From positions 907,501-971,500 of the forward strand of contig JAENRU010000488.1 in the NCBI GenBank assembly GCA_016647705.1: a DNA stretch of 64,000 nt, in the 5' to 3' direction. Positions 22,522 to 34,362 of the stretch are shown here, piece by piece (position 1 is the stretch's first letter; each line of letters begins with the position of its first letter). A program made the translations under genes and the position numbers. Under the pieces are notes generated by a model, which searched no databases, was not told where the DNA came from, and was given only the letters and a program-made list of their open reading frames with translations. The stretch is from Eucommia ulmoides (taxonomy: Eukaryota; Streptophyta; Magnoliopsida; Garryales; Eucommiaceae).

Positions 22522-23765
22522 CTTCTATATAAATTATCAAATTATATTTTTGTATTAAAATTATGGGAAAAAAAGTACTGCTGAAAATGGATAGTTTTTG
22601 CTAAAGGGATCAAGAAAATTTTAAAGGTGAAAAAATGATTTTTATTATCCTGTTACGCCATAGTCGTCTCGTTAAGAGGGCATGTCCTTCGAGATGTGGT
22701 TGGTCCTTACAGGAGGGCATGTCTTGTAGGACGTTGTTGTTGTGACCTAACAGGAGGGCAAGTCCTGTAGGTGATTAAATATGTTTTTGATATGTTGAGA
22801 CTTGTCAGGAGGGCAAGTCCTGTACGTGGTTGATTGTGTTGTTGATATGGTAGCTTATATCATATGTTTCTCCTACCATTAGAGATATTAAATTGCCTTG
22901 GCACTGATAGTCACCTTAGATCGCACAGTTGTACGGGTTACGGTACTGTCGTAACTCCCGATCATAAGGTGAAATGATCCTATAGTTAGTAGGAAAATAT
23001 GTATGCGATATTTTATTATATATCAAAATAATTTAATTGGTTGATCTAAAAGTATCATTTTATTGTAATGGTAGTAGTTGAATTTTATTCTAACTTGGTG
23101 TGCAGTTATATTATATTATAGTTTGAAAAGCGGTATTTGATAAATATACTTGATCCATAGATTCTGTTTATATTATGAAGATAGCATGTGCATTGTCTTC
23201 TATATAAATTGTCAAATTATCGTACTAAAATATGAAAAGAAAAGGTTTATTAAAATAGATTATTTTATAACGTGATATGGATCAAGTAAAATTTTAAATA
23301 CGGAAAATGATTTTATTATCTGACTATGCCATTATGTGATCCTGACAGGAGGGCATATACTGCGGGATATTATTGATTCTAATAGGAGGACACGTCCTGT
23401 AAGACAATATGTTTTGACCTGATAGGAGGGTAAGTCCTGCAGGGGGTTGATATTTGTTGCTGTTGTTGACAATGATGATTATCATCATATAGTGGTTTAT
23501 ACCACGTGTTGGCTCCTACCATTGAAGATATTAAATAGCCCTAACACTGATAGCCATCTTAGATGACACAGTTGGACATGTTACAGTACTATTATAACTC
23601 CGATCGTGAGGTAAAGATCCTATGACTAACAAGGAAGTATGGTATTTTATTATCTAAAAGCGAGTTGATTGGTCAATTTCAATTTGGCTGTTATGATGAT
23701 ATTTTTTTTTGTTAAGATTCGGATACTAGCTAGTGTGGTTATATGTTATTGGAAAGTGGATTTTG

Positions 23766-23809
<44 letters not shown>

Positions 23810-23830
23810 TTGATCCATAAAATACTTTTA
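22522..23830 (+). repeat. Two ~675 bp tandem blocks in the LARD-like interior
   Basis: CTTCTATATAAATT occurs at 22522 and 23197, and the same order of motifs follows each: short repeats of the form CAGGAGGGCAAGTCCTGTA (four in block 1, three decayed in block 2), a TCCTACCATT block, then a GTAACTCCCGATC-type block ending in AAGGTGAAATGATCCTA. The GTAACTCCCGATC block also appears in the Ty3/Gypsy LTRs at 26629-29280 and 59506-62142. Confidence 0.75.
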
Positions 23831-24680
23831 CACTACAGAGATAGTACACCGATAAAAATAACTCGAATAGATATTGGTCCACTATTAGCGTTAGGTGGAG
23901 TCGGAGTGTGGGATTATTATGAGACTAGTGAGAGCCAAGCCAATTGTTACTTGAAAATATTAATTTGAATTTTTGAGCTTAATTGGTGTTGTAGAAATGC
24001 AATGAGCGGCTTTATGTAATATATAATTTACGAGAGCATTGAATTCAGTGTTGAACTCATTATGTTATGTGATTTTGGAAACGTAATTATGTGATTTGAG
24101 ATGTATTTGATTTTTTTTTTTATATAGTTTTACGTATTTAGGTGTTTTGAGACGTATTTATGTGATTGAGGGGTATTTATATGTTGCCAGATATATTTCA
24201 GAAAATATCTTATTTGAAATTTGGATTGTGTTAATATTTATGAATAAGTTTACGACATTATTAAAATTTTAATGTGGATATTGGAGATGATTATTTTTAG
24301 TCTCACGCGACAGTCCAAGAGGAATTTGGGTTATCCACAGACTATGCTATTGGTTGCGAATATGTTGGTTTGAAACATTGAATGGGATTGATAAATGCTA
24401 GTTATGGGTTATGGCAGTGGACTTGAAAAATTATGCTAAGTGGGGAAAATTATCGAGGTTGTAGATCTGTTGAAATTGAGATAGATTCAATCCAGTAAAA
24501 CTACCGTGATATTTTAAGGATATATTATTTATTACTATTTTTATTAGAATAGTATAGCGGGAGCATGGTGGTGATTTTTGATTATTATTATTTAATTGAG
24601 AGTGACTAGTACGGTGCGATTCTGAATTATTATTGTTTTGAATGAAATTTCGAAGACTGAATTTATTTAATGGGGTAGAT

Positions 24681-26241
24681 TGTAATATCCCTAAAATTTA
24701 TATTTTTGAAATTAATATTTTATATAAATTTAATATTTTTTAGGACAGTTTTGTAAATTTGTGGTATAAATATATACTTGACAATTTTTAGAATTAAAGT
24801 TAAATTTATATTTTCGAAAATATTATTTTATATAACTTTAATATTTCTGGGTTGTTTTGTATGTTATGAAAATTTAGGGTTAATAGCACTTCACACTCCT
24901 GTGGTTTAGCGAATTTGCACTTTATCCCCCTGTGATTTGGAAATAGCCACTTATCTCCCTGTGATCAGATATTTGTTGTACTTACCCCTTTATATCAGGA
25001 AGTAAGTGGTTTGAAAATCTAATCACAGGGGGATAAGTGATGATTTTTAAATCACAGGGACATAAGTGCAAATCATTTAAATTACAGTGGGTAAAATTTA
25101 ATTAACCCGAAAATTTATAATAAATATACGATAATTTTGAGGAGATAAGTATAACTATTGAATTTAATATGAATTATTTTATAATTAGGAATATTATATA
25201 TAATTTTTTAAATCTTATAAGCTGAGGAATCATTTGTAACCATAAAAATTAAAGAAAAAAAAAAGAAGATTAAAAAAGAAGAGATGTATACCATATACAC
25301 GTGTGGGTTGTAAGCTTCTGGTAGTAACAATAATAATAAAAACAATATCATATATATATAATGTAAATATAAGATGTGTTGTCATGTGTATGCTCTATAT
25401 AATAATAATAATATAATAATAGTATAAGAATAGTGATCATCATACTAAATCCCGAGGGGGGAGAGAAAAAATAAAGAAAGAAAAAAGAAGATTACTAAAA
25501 GTAACTATATATGTTGATTTGGGCCTCAATTTTGAGAGTTTTTGAAAGAGATTAATATTTCGGCTCGGATTTTAGGTATATAATTTTTAGCTCTTCTATG
25601 TAATTAATTTCCCTAATTTATTTTATCATTGTCGGTGAATTATAATTGTTAATTTGCATGAAATAATTATGATTATGTGAAAATTATAGAAATCATGCTT
25701 ATGTGTTTTATTTGTTGTACTAATTAAATGCACGTATTAGAGGGGTTGAAATTCTACTGAGCGTTGGCTCACAACCGCACAATTTTGATTGCGGAGCCGG
25801 TGAGAACGAAACAACGACGAGAATTTTAATTTATATTTAATTCGTAATAGTCGAATATATTATTCTCTATTATTGTCGTCATGTGATAAAATTGGATTGG
25901 AGTCACAGAATTGGAATTTGACACAAAAAATATTTTCTAGATTAATTTATGGACAAAATTCATATTTGTATTCATTTATCTACTAATTATATTTGAATTA
26001 TATGAACTAATTATATTTGAATTTCATCTCATCAATTAATGAATTTGATCTTATCTGTGGTCATTAATTAATACAATTTCTTTCATCTACTAATTTTACT
26101 AAATCGACAAATTTCGTTTCGTTGATTTAACAAATCGTTTCGTCCAGATTTATAGATAATAAAATATTAGTTGTTCGATTTTAGAGTTAATTTTTCTTGG
26201 GGAGAAACCACGTGGCGGTTTTGGAAAATCAGATCGTTACA
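24681..26241 (+). repeat. 3' LTR (1561 bp including a MITE)
   Basis: Homologous to 20230-21506; longer because of the 232 bp MITE plus its 9 bp duplication. Removing them leaves about 1320 bp. Confidence 0.88.
24877..25108. mobile_element. MITE, GGGTTAAT family, inside the 3' LTR
   Basis: Ends GGGTTAATAGCAC and TTTAATTAACCC, flanked by a perfect 9 bp target duplication GAAAATTTA (24868-24876 and 25109-25117). The 5' LTR has the empty site. Same family as 1181-1411. A 9 bp duplication is the Mutator-superfamily signature. Confidence 0.92.
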
Positions 26242-26246
26242 AAAGA

Positions 26247-26628
26247 AGGAAAGGATATCACAAGTAATCTCAGTCTTTTGATCTTGTCACCTTAGTTCAG
26301 CCCGCTGTTTGCAGATCTTGTTACTGCTGTTCAGAGTTTGTGACCTCCCATATCGCAACGTCGTTTCAGCGTTGCCCACCTCCCCCCCTAACTGGTGTGT
26401 GTTATTGAAGTGGAGTGAGGAAGAGCAAGTTGTAACTGGCCAGCGATCAATCTATCGTCGTGAAAGAAGACCAAGTTGTTTGACGAAATTCCTTAGTGAG
26501 ATTTTGAATTTTGTTGAATTAATCGTCTGCCATGGAACGTGAGAAAGAGTGAACTCCAGGGAGATTAACAGAGAAACTCAGAGGAGGTCTAGGATTGAAG
26601 ATGTATTCTACGACAACTGTGGAAAGAA
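26247..26628. other. Intergenic sequence between two LTR elements
   Basis: Moderate GC, with a short open frame but no recognisable protein. It may be the remains of an older element split by the insertions on both sides. Confidence 0.45.
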
Positions 26629-27283
26629 TGTCACAGCCCACCCCGGACACCTGTCACCTGTGGGGCCGGCGTGACGTCAACACGACATTATCTAAGCGAC
26701 AAACCAACTAGAAAGCGACGGTATGCATTCATAATTATACAAACATCAAAATAGAGGTTATAAACATCTTCCCTAACTAGAGACACACCCGTCCCTGAAT
26801 TTCTTTTAATAACAACGAAAGAAAAAAAACGATGAACCTCTCCTAGGTTCGCCTTAGGCAGCACTTCCCGAAATTTTACTTGCTATACCATCGACGGACT
26901 CTACCCAGTGCCAGTAGGGGACCGACTCTTAGCCATTTCACCTGCGAGTGTACTGTCTTCTTAATAAAATCATTCTTATTTAGTAATAATACCTTCTAGA
27001 TAAAACAACATTTATACATGGATTCAGCATAAACATCATATATATAGTAAAAATGAAACAATATATATATAAGTTTGGTTTTTAAAACCATCCAGTATAA
27101 ATATCATACTAATCACCTGAAATAAATAATAAATCACCCAATATAAACAAAACATCATATCCCAAACCACCACTCCACCACAACACACACTGGCTAGCCA
27201 TAGTGATCGTTTTAACCTCACGATCGGGAGTTTGCAACGGTACCGTACCATCCGTAGGATATACTTTCCTACGAACACCCATC

Positions 27284-27430
27284 ACTCCGCCGAAGCGGAT
27301 AATCACTGCGCAGTACAAACGTCTAACATCACTCTGTCGAAGTAAATAAACATCACTCCGCCGAAGTGGATAACATCACTCCGTCAAAGTGGATAAACAT
27401 CACTCCGCCGAAGTGAATCAACATCACTCA
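27284..27430. repeat. ~25 bp tandem repeat within the solo LTR
   Basis: About five to six copies of a unit like AACATCACTCCGCCGAAGTGG. The equivalent place in the other Gypsy LTR (60262-60499) carries a 34 bp unit array with a similar core. Confidence 0.8.
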
Positions 27431-27959
27431 ATAATATTGTCTAATCAACATCGTCAAATCACCACATAATTTTTTTAAAAGCATCTAATTTAAATACAAC
27501 CATTTTCATCATGTATATATATACAAATAATTTGGCGAGAAGACAGTACACTCACCTCGTTTCTAGTGCTACAAAAACCTCACCGTCCACAGCTTACCGA
27601 GATGTTGGCGTTTGCGAACCTAGAAATGATAGAGCCTAAGTTAATATTTTATGTAAAATCATCTAGTCATGTAATGCAGGCCCTAAGTTTCGCATTTTTT
27701 CATTTCCCATATTTTATCTATGGGATTTGTTATTATTCTAATAATTTCGTTCTGTTATTTATTACATAAGAAATCTTGTAATCTGAACGACCCCAAATTT
27801 ATTACTCCGGTTATAAAGATTTTTAGGTTAAGATTGAATTTAACAAAACTAGAATAAATTTAACGGAAAACAATATCCATTTCGAATCGTTCACAGGTCG
27901 CAAAAAGGATTTGAATTTGAATTTGATTTTTTTCCTTTTCTTGGGGTTAATTGTGCAAT

Positions 27960-27982
27960 CCCCCCCCCCCCCCCCCCCCCCC
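27960..27982 (+). repeat. Run of 23 C
   Basis: Unbroken poly-C inside the solo LTR followed by a CT tract; likely length-variable and error-prone in sequencing. Confidence 0.95.
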
Positions 27983-29280
27983 TCTCTATTTTTTGGTTCT
28001 TCTCCAAACTGACGGCCGGCCACCCTCTCTCTCTCTCTACGGTTGCCAACCGCCGGTGGCCTCCCCCTCCTTGTCGATTCTCCTGTCGCCCTTGCACCAC
28101 CCAAGACGTCTCTCAAACACCACCGCCGGCCATCTCACCAATTCAACCACACACCCAACAGTCACTGTTCACACACCCACGCATGCTGCGACACACACAC
28201 ACACCCCCATGCATGCAACTACGCTTGCATGCCAATGCCAACGGCACGCCACGGGACCAACGACCCCTGTCGACGGAGACCTACACACATAGCGGCACAC
28301 CGCAGCCGCAACCAACTCACACCACCGCCACCGCCATTGATCGCCCTCTCTTTCTCTCTCTCCGTCTCGGTTTTTTTTTCCTTTGCTGGATTCTCGCCGA
28401 TGCGACACACATTTCACGCACACGCACACTCGCACACACTAGTTGGAAAAATCAGAACACACAAACCCACATGCTGCCGAAAGAAAAGAAATCGAGCACA
28501 CCCCACACCGCCGGAAAATTTACCGACCCTGCTCGTCGCCCTTATGCATGCACACACCTATCAATTAATTAGAGGAAATACACATAAATACTCACCAGCC
28601 CGACGATTGTCGATGGTTGGACGGTGATCTGCAACTCCCGCTCACCGGCGGCGCTAAAAATGTGCACTGCCACTCCGTCGACGAACCACGCCACTGGCCG
28701 GACCAACCTCTCTCTCTACCTGGAACTGTCTACAATGTCCACACGACCACGCTACCGGAGGAACGCCGATTCAAGAAAAACCGACGACCCCTTCGCTTCA
28801 GTTCTCTCTCTCTCTCTCTAGAATTTCTCGAGTTTTTCTTCGATTTCCTCACTTTTTTGTATGAGGGAGGGTTTTTATTGCATGATTTTAGTGATCAAAG
28901 TGATCCTCAGCTTGCCACGTCGCCCCTCGATCGCCCCCTCCTCTGGCCGGTGGATCGCCTGTCGGTTTACAGTGTGTGTATAGATATATCTATTAAAAAA
29001 AAAAAAATTACGCTTTCCTCCCTTCAATTCTTTAGGATCCTTATTTCGGTAAATTTAAATTTTAAAAGTTCCAACATTTATAATTTTGCCCTTAACATTT
29101 TTACTTTTGATTTCTAATTGCCAATTCAAATCTCAAGTTTAAATTTTTGTATTTCTAAATTTTCAATTTGACCCCTAACTTTTGATTTGAGTTTTTATCA
29201 ATAAAATTTTTACCCTAAAATTCTCTAATATTCTATAATGCGACTTTTTATGATGTACGTTCTACAACTTAGGTTTTACA

Positions 29281-29454
29281 AAGTATCTAATTGAATCTTG
29301 GTGTGCTTTCTTAGATCTTTCTCAAGCAAACCATGGTGAAGAACTCACTACAAAAGTGCTAGAAGTAGGTCTCTGGTGCTGCAAGAACATTCTGCGTAGG
29401 AAAAAATTGGTTGGAAAATGGATACAACCTGCATTCGATTTACAAGGGACTAAT

Positions 29455-29486
<32 letters not shown>

Positions 29487-29779
29487 CAGATGGAGCGGCT
29501 GATTGGTAGTGATGGAAATGCTGAGAGTGTTGAGCGGCGGCGATAGAAATGTGAGTGTGAGAGAAAGCATTTGATTCCACAGTGAGAGTGAGAAGGAGAG
29601 AGCGTTTGACAGTAAGGGAGAAGGGAGACAGAAGCGAGAGGTTGAATAGTAAAATCCTATATTTTATTTTGCTTTTATAATTGGGTTAAAATTAATTGGA
29701 TGGTCAGAAAATGTTAAGAGATTTGTCTCTTATGCAACGGCTGTGAATATCTCAATCCTAATTTATTATATAGATACTT

Positions 29780-29849
<70 letters not shown>

Positions 29850-30838
29850 CAATGGTTGACCCAGTTAGGCGGAGGAGGACTCAATCCTCCTACCCTTATT
29901 TTTTTCATTTATTATCCTTATATTTTTATAAAAGTTCAATTAGCACCCTTAAAATTTTACATAAATCTCCTTGATTTATGTAAATATCTAATAAGCATCT
30001 AAAAAAATATCCTCTAATCAATTTTCTACATCTACCACTTACTTTAACATCATTTGCAATAAGTACACTATAGTAAAGTAAAAAAAAAAAATCAAATACT
30101 ACCTAAATCCTTTATGGGTATGCTAATTTAATTGTGTTTTCAAATTTATACAAGGTTCGGTCCAAATCAGCAAATTTTAAGACAGATCAATATGTTTCTT
30201 TACTTTACTATATTGCCTTTATTGGAAATGATGCTACTGAATTTTTTTGGACAAAAGGAATATATTTTTACATTAATTTTTACACTATGACATGAAAAAA
30301 AATTAAAAAAAAAATTGAAATTCAACATATTCTAAAGAAAAATAATGTTTTACATACAAATTTCAACAATAATCATTAAAATATGCTCTTAAATAAACTA
30401 ATGCTCTCCTTTTTATTCCCATATTGACCTTTTTCTCCTTCCAACACTCCCCTTTTTTCTCTCTCCCTCCCTCTATACCGACATTTTTCAAAACATCTGA
30501 TTTTTATTCACTTTTTTTTTTTAATAAGAATTCACTTACAGGAGTACTAAAATGCAATCATAAACCATCAAAGGCGCTTATGAGTTTTTCTTGTTAAATT
30601 AACTTTTTTGCTTTTAAAAATACTTCAAAAACTTTCCCACACGACACATTAATTAATATTAGCTAGATTGGATATATCCAGTTGATATCAACTATATGCT
30701 GAATTTGTATTTCACATCATTGTTAAAGTTAACTAAAACTATTGGTAAGAACTAAAAAATAAATTACTCTGAAACACGATAAATTTTTGAAAATAAAAAA
30801 ATAGAGAATTATATGATAAAAACTAGGATTAATTTACC
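29281..30838. other. Intergenic DNA with microsatellites, no intact gene
   Basis: GA run at 29456-29484, and a TA run (29780-29804) joined to a TG run (29804-29846). The rest is AT-rich; a short frame near 29290-29400 (LTTKVLEVGLWCC) is suggestive of coding sequence but cannot be assigned. Confidence 0.6.
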
Positions 30839-30934
30839 TTTTGGATCGAATCAAAGGGGTAGTCTTCACCAAGCTTGTCATCAACCAGCTTGCAAAGCTC
30901 TTCTTTAGGATCAGGCAGATGAACTTCTTCAAAC
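30839..30934 (-). pseudogene. Isolated exon of a LysM receptor-like kinase (CERK1/LYK type)
   Basis: A 96 nt minus-strand block, open in frame 0 (32 codons), bounded by a good acceptor (ATACAG before 30934) and donor (GTAAATTA after 30839). It contains PDPKEELCKLVD and KLGEDYPFDSIQK, matching the late kinase-domain exon of CERK1-type LysM receptor kinases (from memory, PDP..LRKLVDPRLG.DYP.DS). One residue of the family pattern is missing and DPRLG reads DDKLG. Neighbouring exons (for example the following ACTQENPQLRPSM part) are not found within several hundred bases on either side, so this is a fragment, either transposon-captured or left from a decayed gene. Confidence 0.65.
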
Positions 30935-32104
30935 TGTATATTTATTATTGATAAATGGACGAAAGTGGGACGAAACTATAAGGCACTGTTTGGTAACACA
31001 CTTTTTTGTACCTTTTAAAAATAAAAAAATAAAAACATTTTTTCTTGACTTAAAAAAAATTACTAAAAAGTAAAAGTGAAAAATGAAAAACGTGTTTGAC
31101 AGTGTGGAGATAATATCATTAGTATTGTTCTTTTAAATGGCCTTTCAATTAAGAAAAAAAAATGTTCTTACGTGATTGAAAAAAAGCGGGCGGAAGTCCT
31201 TCAATCTCCGTTTATCTTTTATAGTATAAAAACAGAAAAAACAAAAAAGTAATTAAAATCTTGTTTTTTTAGCTTTTTGCAACTTGCACCCTTGAAGCTT
31301 CCCGGTCCTTTCAATTTGAACACATTGAAGCATGAAGTATCCAAATCGTGGCAACCTTCCATCAATTTTTTTGACAGAATTCATCCGCATGGATAATTCC
31401 GTGTTTAATTTTTTTCGTATATTTTTTTTCTTTGCCTTTTTCCTCACTCCATACTTCTCCAACGATTAGCGACCTCCAACATCGGACTTCGGTGCAATGT
31501 TTTAAAAATCGGTCAGAATCGGACCGGCCGGTTGAACCATCACCCGGGCCTATTTCCGGTCCGGTTGACCTCCAAGAACCGTGGTAGACCAAAAACCACC
31601 GAACCGGAATGAACCTTCACAAACCGGCCTTTTTTTTTTTTTTAACTTTTCTCATTTGTATAAGTAGTTTCCCAAAAAAACCATAATATCCCAATTGTCG
31701 CTGCCTTGATTCGGGGACTCCACTACCGATCGGCGATCTCTCAAGTCTCAACCTTCCGATCAGTTATTCAATTCCGATCTCCATCATTCCAGTACTTTGT
31801 GCAGCCTTGGGGTGAGTGGTAACTCAGTGGCAGCTCCATCTCTTCCTCATGTTCTTCGTGATCCTCAAACTCCATTTTTAGGGCTCTTCTTTCACTAATA
31901 CAACCCACTAATTGTATATAAATCTTCAGAGTTACGGGCAAGAAGGGTTATGCCGATTGCTAGGGTCTAGTAATTGTTTGGAGGCGTTTTGGTTGAAAAG
32001 TGAAAAAATAAAGATAAAGAGTAGTGTTTGCCCATCATTTATTCTCTCTCTCGGAAAGTGAACTGTCCTTTATTTTTATTTTTTATCCCTATTTGTAAAT
32101 TGAA
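30935..32104. other. Intergenic DNA with small transposon remnants
   Basis: Contains a MITE-like phrase (GGCACTGTTTGGTAACACAC at about 30981) and a GC-rich block at 31498-31626 rich in ACCGG/CCGGTT motifs. That block resembles 54442-54585, with the same downstream wording (CCCAAAAAACC), so it is a dispersed repeat with hAT-like subterminal motifs. No gene seen. The last bases, AAATTGAA (32097-32104), are the left duplication of the next element. Confidence 0.55.
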
Positions 32105-33961
32105 GGGTTCTTTACGTAATAAATAGTTAAAAAAAATTACTGAGTATTTTTTAACTTATTTACTAAACATAGACTATCCGGAATTGCGACATTCCGGATA
32201 TCAAAATCCGGTGTTGCGAACATCGAGTTCCAAAAAACATAATTCCATATACCCGGTGTTTACAACACTGGATATATATATATTTATTTTTTTAAAGTCA
32301 TGTACCGGGGATCACATTCCCTGGTCCTTAATCGTTAAAAAAAAATGCGAACCCACTTCACATTTGTTGACAGAACAAATGAAGAAGAAGATGAAGTACC
32401 CACTTCTCTCCCTAGAGAAAACCCTAAAGTTGCGTGAAGTGATTGTCATAAACCAATCCCTATTTCCTCTTTCCTACAGCCGAAAGGCCAAAAGAAATAG
32501 ATCAAATTACATTATTGACCCTTGAACTTTAGCTTTGATTTTAAACTAGTCTCTATATTTTTATTTATGTCAATTGAGTCCCTTCATTGTTTTTTGTATC
32601 AAAGTAGGCCTTATTCCATTTTTTATCTGTTAATTCATACAAATTTTGTCAAAACATTGTCTTTTCACTCAATATTTGCATTAAAATTAAATATTAAAAA
32701 TAAATAAATGAACTTTACTCGTAAGTCAAGGTTTTGAATCCAATAATTATTTACGTTATTTTAGTGGGGATAGAGGTCGATTTTGAGAAAATGGGGTGAT
32801 ATGGAACTCCAGTAGGGGTTGAGAAAATAGGGAAGAGATTAAAATTATATACAAAAATGGGTTTTATTGGTAAACTTTTGAAAGTTGTGGAGCTTAAGTG
32901 AGACAAAATGAAGTAAAAGGAGTTATTTGAAACCAAATATAAAATATAAAACTCCTTCGAGAGTTTTTGTTTTTATTTGTACATCCAAATATAAAATAAT
33001 TATTGCATAAATACATTCGATACCCCAAACTTTCAATTGGTTTCCAATAACTCCTTTTACTTTATTTTATCTCACTTAAGCTCCACAACTTTCAAAAGTT
33101 TACCAATAAAACCCCTTTTTGTGTATAATTTTAATCTATTCCCTATTTTCTCAACCCCTACTAGAGTTCCATATCACCCCATTTTCTCAAACTCGACCTC
33201 TATCCCCACTAAAATAACGTAAATAATTATTTGATTCAAGACCTTGACTTACGAGTAAAGTCCATTTATTTATTTTTAATATTTAATTTAAATGCAAATA
33301 TTGAGTGAAAAAACAATATTTTGACAAAATTTGTATGAATTAACAGATAAAAAATGGCATAAGGCCGACGTTGTTACACGTTAAAAACAATGAAGGGACT
33401 CAATTGACATAAATAAAAACACAGGGACTAGTTTAAAATCAAAGCTAAAGTTCAAGGGTAAATAATGTAATTTGGTCTATCTCTTTTGGCCTTTCTGCTG
33501 CGGAAATATTCAAATACGTTTTTTATTTAAAAAAAAAAAATGCCATTTATTTAATGAGTGAATGGATAATGGTTATGAAAGGATGACGTAAGTCTTAGTA
33601 GGGAATAGGAAATAGGGATTAAGACAATCACTTCACGCAAGGTTCTCTCTCTCTAGTGACTTTTGGGTTTTCTCTATAGAGAGAAGAAGAGCCAGAGTGA
33701 GAAGTGGGTTCATCTTCTTCTTCATTTGTTCTGTCAACAAATGTGAAGTGGTTCCCTTTTTTACTTTTTTTAACGATTAAGAACCCGGGAATCACATCCC
33801 GGTGGTATATTCAGTGTTTGCAACACCAGGTATACGGAATTGTGTTTTTTAGAACTCGGTGTTCACAATACAGAATTTTGATACCCGGGGTTCACATCTC
33901 TAGATAAGTTAAAAAAATACTTGTTTTTAGTAATTTTTTTTAAACTATTTATTACGTAAAG
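32105..33961. mobile_element. Foldback element FB1 (Mutator-like ends)
   Basis: Left end GGGTTCTTTACGTAATAAAT, right end the inverted TTTATTACGTAAAG, with AAATTGAA on both sides (32097-32104 and 33962-33969; the ninth base differs). The two halves are long inverted copies: the sequence read on the minus strand at 32751-32936 and on the plus strand at 33037-33222 encodes the same 61-codon frame with only three changed residues. The arms are about 830 bp around a spacer of about 100 bp. The outer parts carry CCGGAT and CCCGGGAATC motifs shared with FB2 and FB3. No transposase; a poly-A block and about 70 bp near 33525-33600 are extra in the right arm. Confidence 0.88.
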
Positions 33962-33982
33962 AAATTGAACTCCTTAAATAAA

Positions 33983-34203
33983 TGCAAATACGCATGTATG
34001 AATTCCATTACATCACATCTAATGTGGTCTTCATTTGTAACAAAAAAAAAAAAAAAAAAATTGTGGCCCTCACTCCGTCCACTCATCACATGTGATTCGC
34101 AAACACACATGTATGAATTCCATTACATCACATCAAATGTAGTCCTCATTTGTAACCAAAAAAAAATTGTGGTCTTCACTCCGTCCACTCATCACATGTG
34201 ATT
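33983..34203 (+). repeat. Tandem ~115 bp duplication in the BAHD promoter region
   Basis: CATGTATGAATTCCATTACA begins both units (about 33992 and 34109), and both end with CCACTCATCACATGTGATTC. The units differ mainly in the length of an A run (18 against 9). They lie between FB1 and the TATA box, so the BAHD gene has two copies of this upstream block, each with a palindromic CACATGTG (E-box-like). Confidence 0.85.
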
Positions 34204-34247
34204 CTCACTCCGTGAAATCCAAAATTAAACTCGGTCTGGGGAGCTTC

Positions 34248-34254
34248 TATAAAT
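34248..34254 (+). promoter_or_regulatory. TATA box of the BAHD gene
   Basis: TATAAAT, 109 bp before the ATG at 34363, predicting a leader of about 80 nt that ends in an AAT repeat. Confidence 0.7.
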
Positions 34255-34362
34255 TTGGCCCCTTATTTTCATCACATGCCTCAACAGTTCCTACTTCTTT
34301 TCACACATCCATACTTTTAAAAATTTCACATATTGAAATAAAAAAATAATAATAATAATAGA

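Larger units (their letters stand above)
20230..26241 (+). mobile_element. Large non-coding LTR retrotransposon (LARD-like)
   Basis: Two long direct repeats start TGTAATA and end GTTACA (20230-21506 and 24681-26241), with a perfect 5 bp target duplication AAAGA (20225-20229 and 26242-26246). Just inside the left LTR, AGTATCAGAACGAGGTT (from 21511) resembles the initiator-Met tRNA primer site, and TTTAATGGGGTAGA before the right LTR is a weak polypurine tract; both place the sense strand as +. The 3.17 kb interior has no gag or pol frame and is largely made of two related ~675 bp blocks. The LTRs differ at many sites, so the insertion is old. The right LTR holds a MITE. Confidence 0.9.
26629..29280 (-). 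mobile_element. Solo LTR of a Ty3/Gypsy retrotransposon
   Basis: Starts TGTCACAGCCCACCCCGGAC and ends GGTTTTACA, the same ends and the same internal order as the LTR at 59506-62142, which abuts a Ty3/Gypsy pol region. There is no pol sequence on either side here. The flanks AAGAA (26624-26628) and AAGTA (29281-29285) match at 4 of 5 bases, consistent with an aged target duplication of a solo LTR formed by LTR-LTR recombination. The long proline- and histidine-rich frames within 27950-28630 come from CT- and CA-rich sequence and are not genes. Confidence 0.82.

Noticed and set aside
27951-29117. Several overlapping frames of 90-190 codons on both strands
   Set aside because: They fall in CT-, CA- and CCG-rich LTR sequence, are rich in Pro, His and Thr, overlap on both strands and match no family. 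They are composition artefacts inside the solo LTR.
29805-30002. Cys-Val repeat frame
   Set aside because: Direct translation of the TG microsatellite.
32751-33222. Pair of matching 61-codon frames as a possible small gene family
   Set aside because: They are the same sequence read from the two arms of the FB1 hairpin. There is no start context, no family match, and the similarity follows from the inverted repeat.
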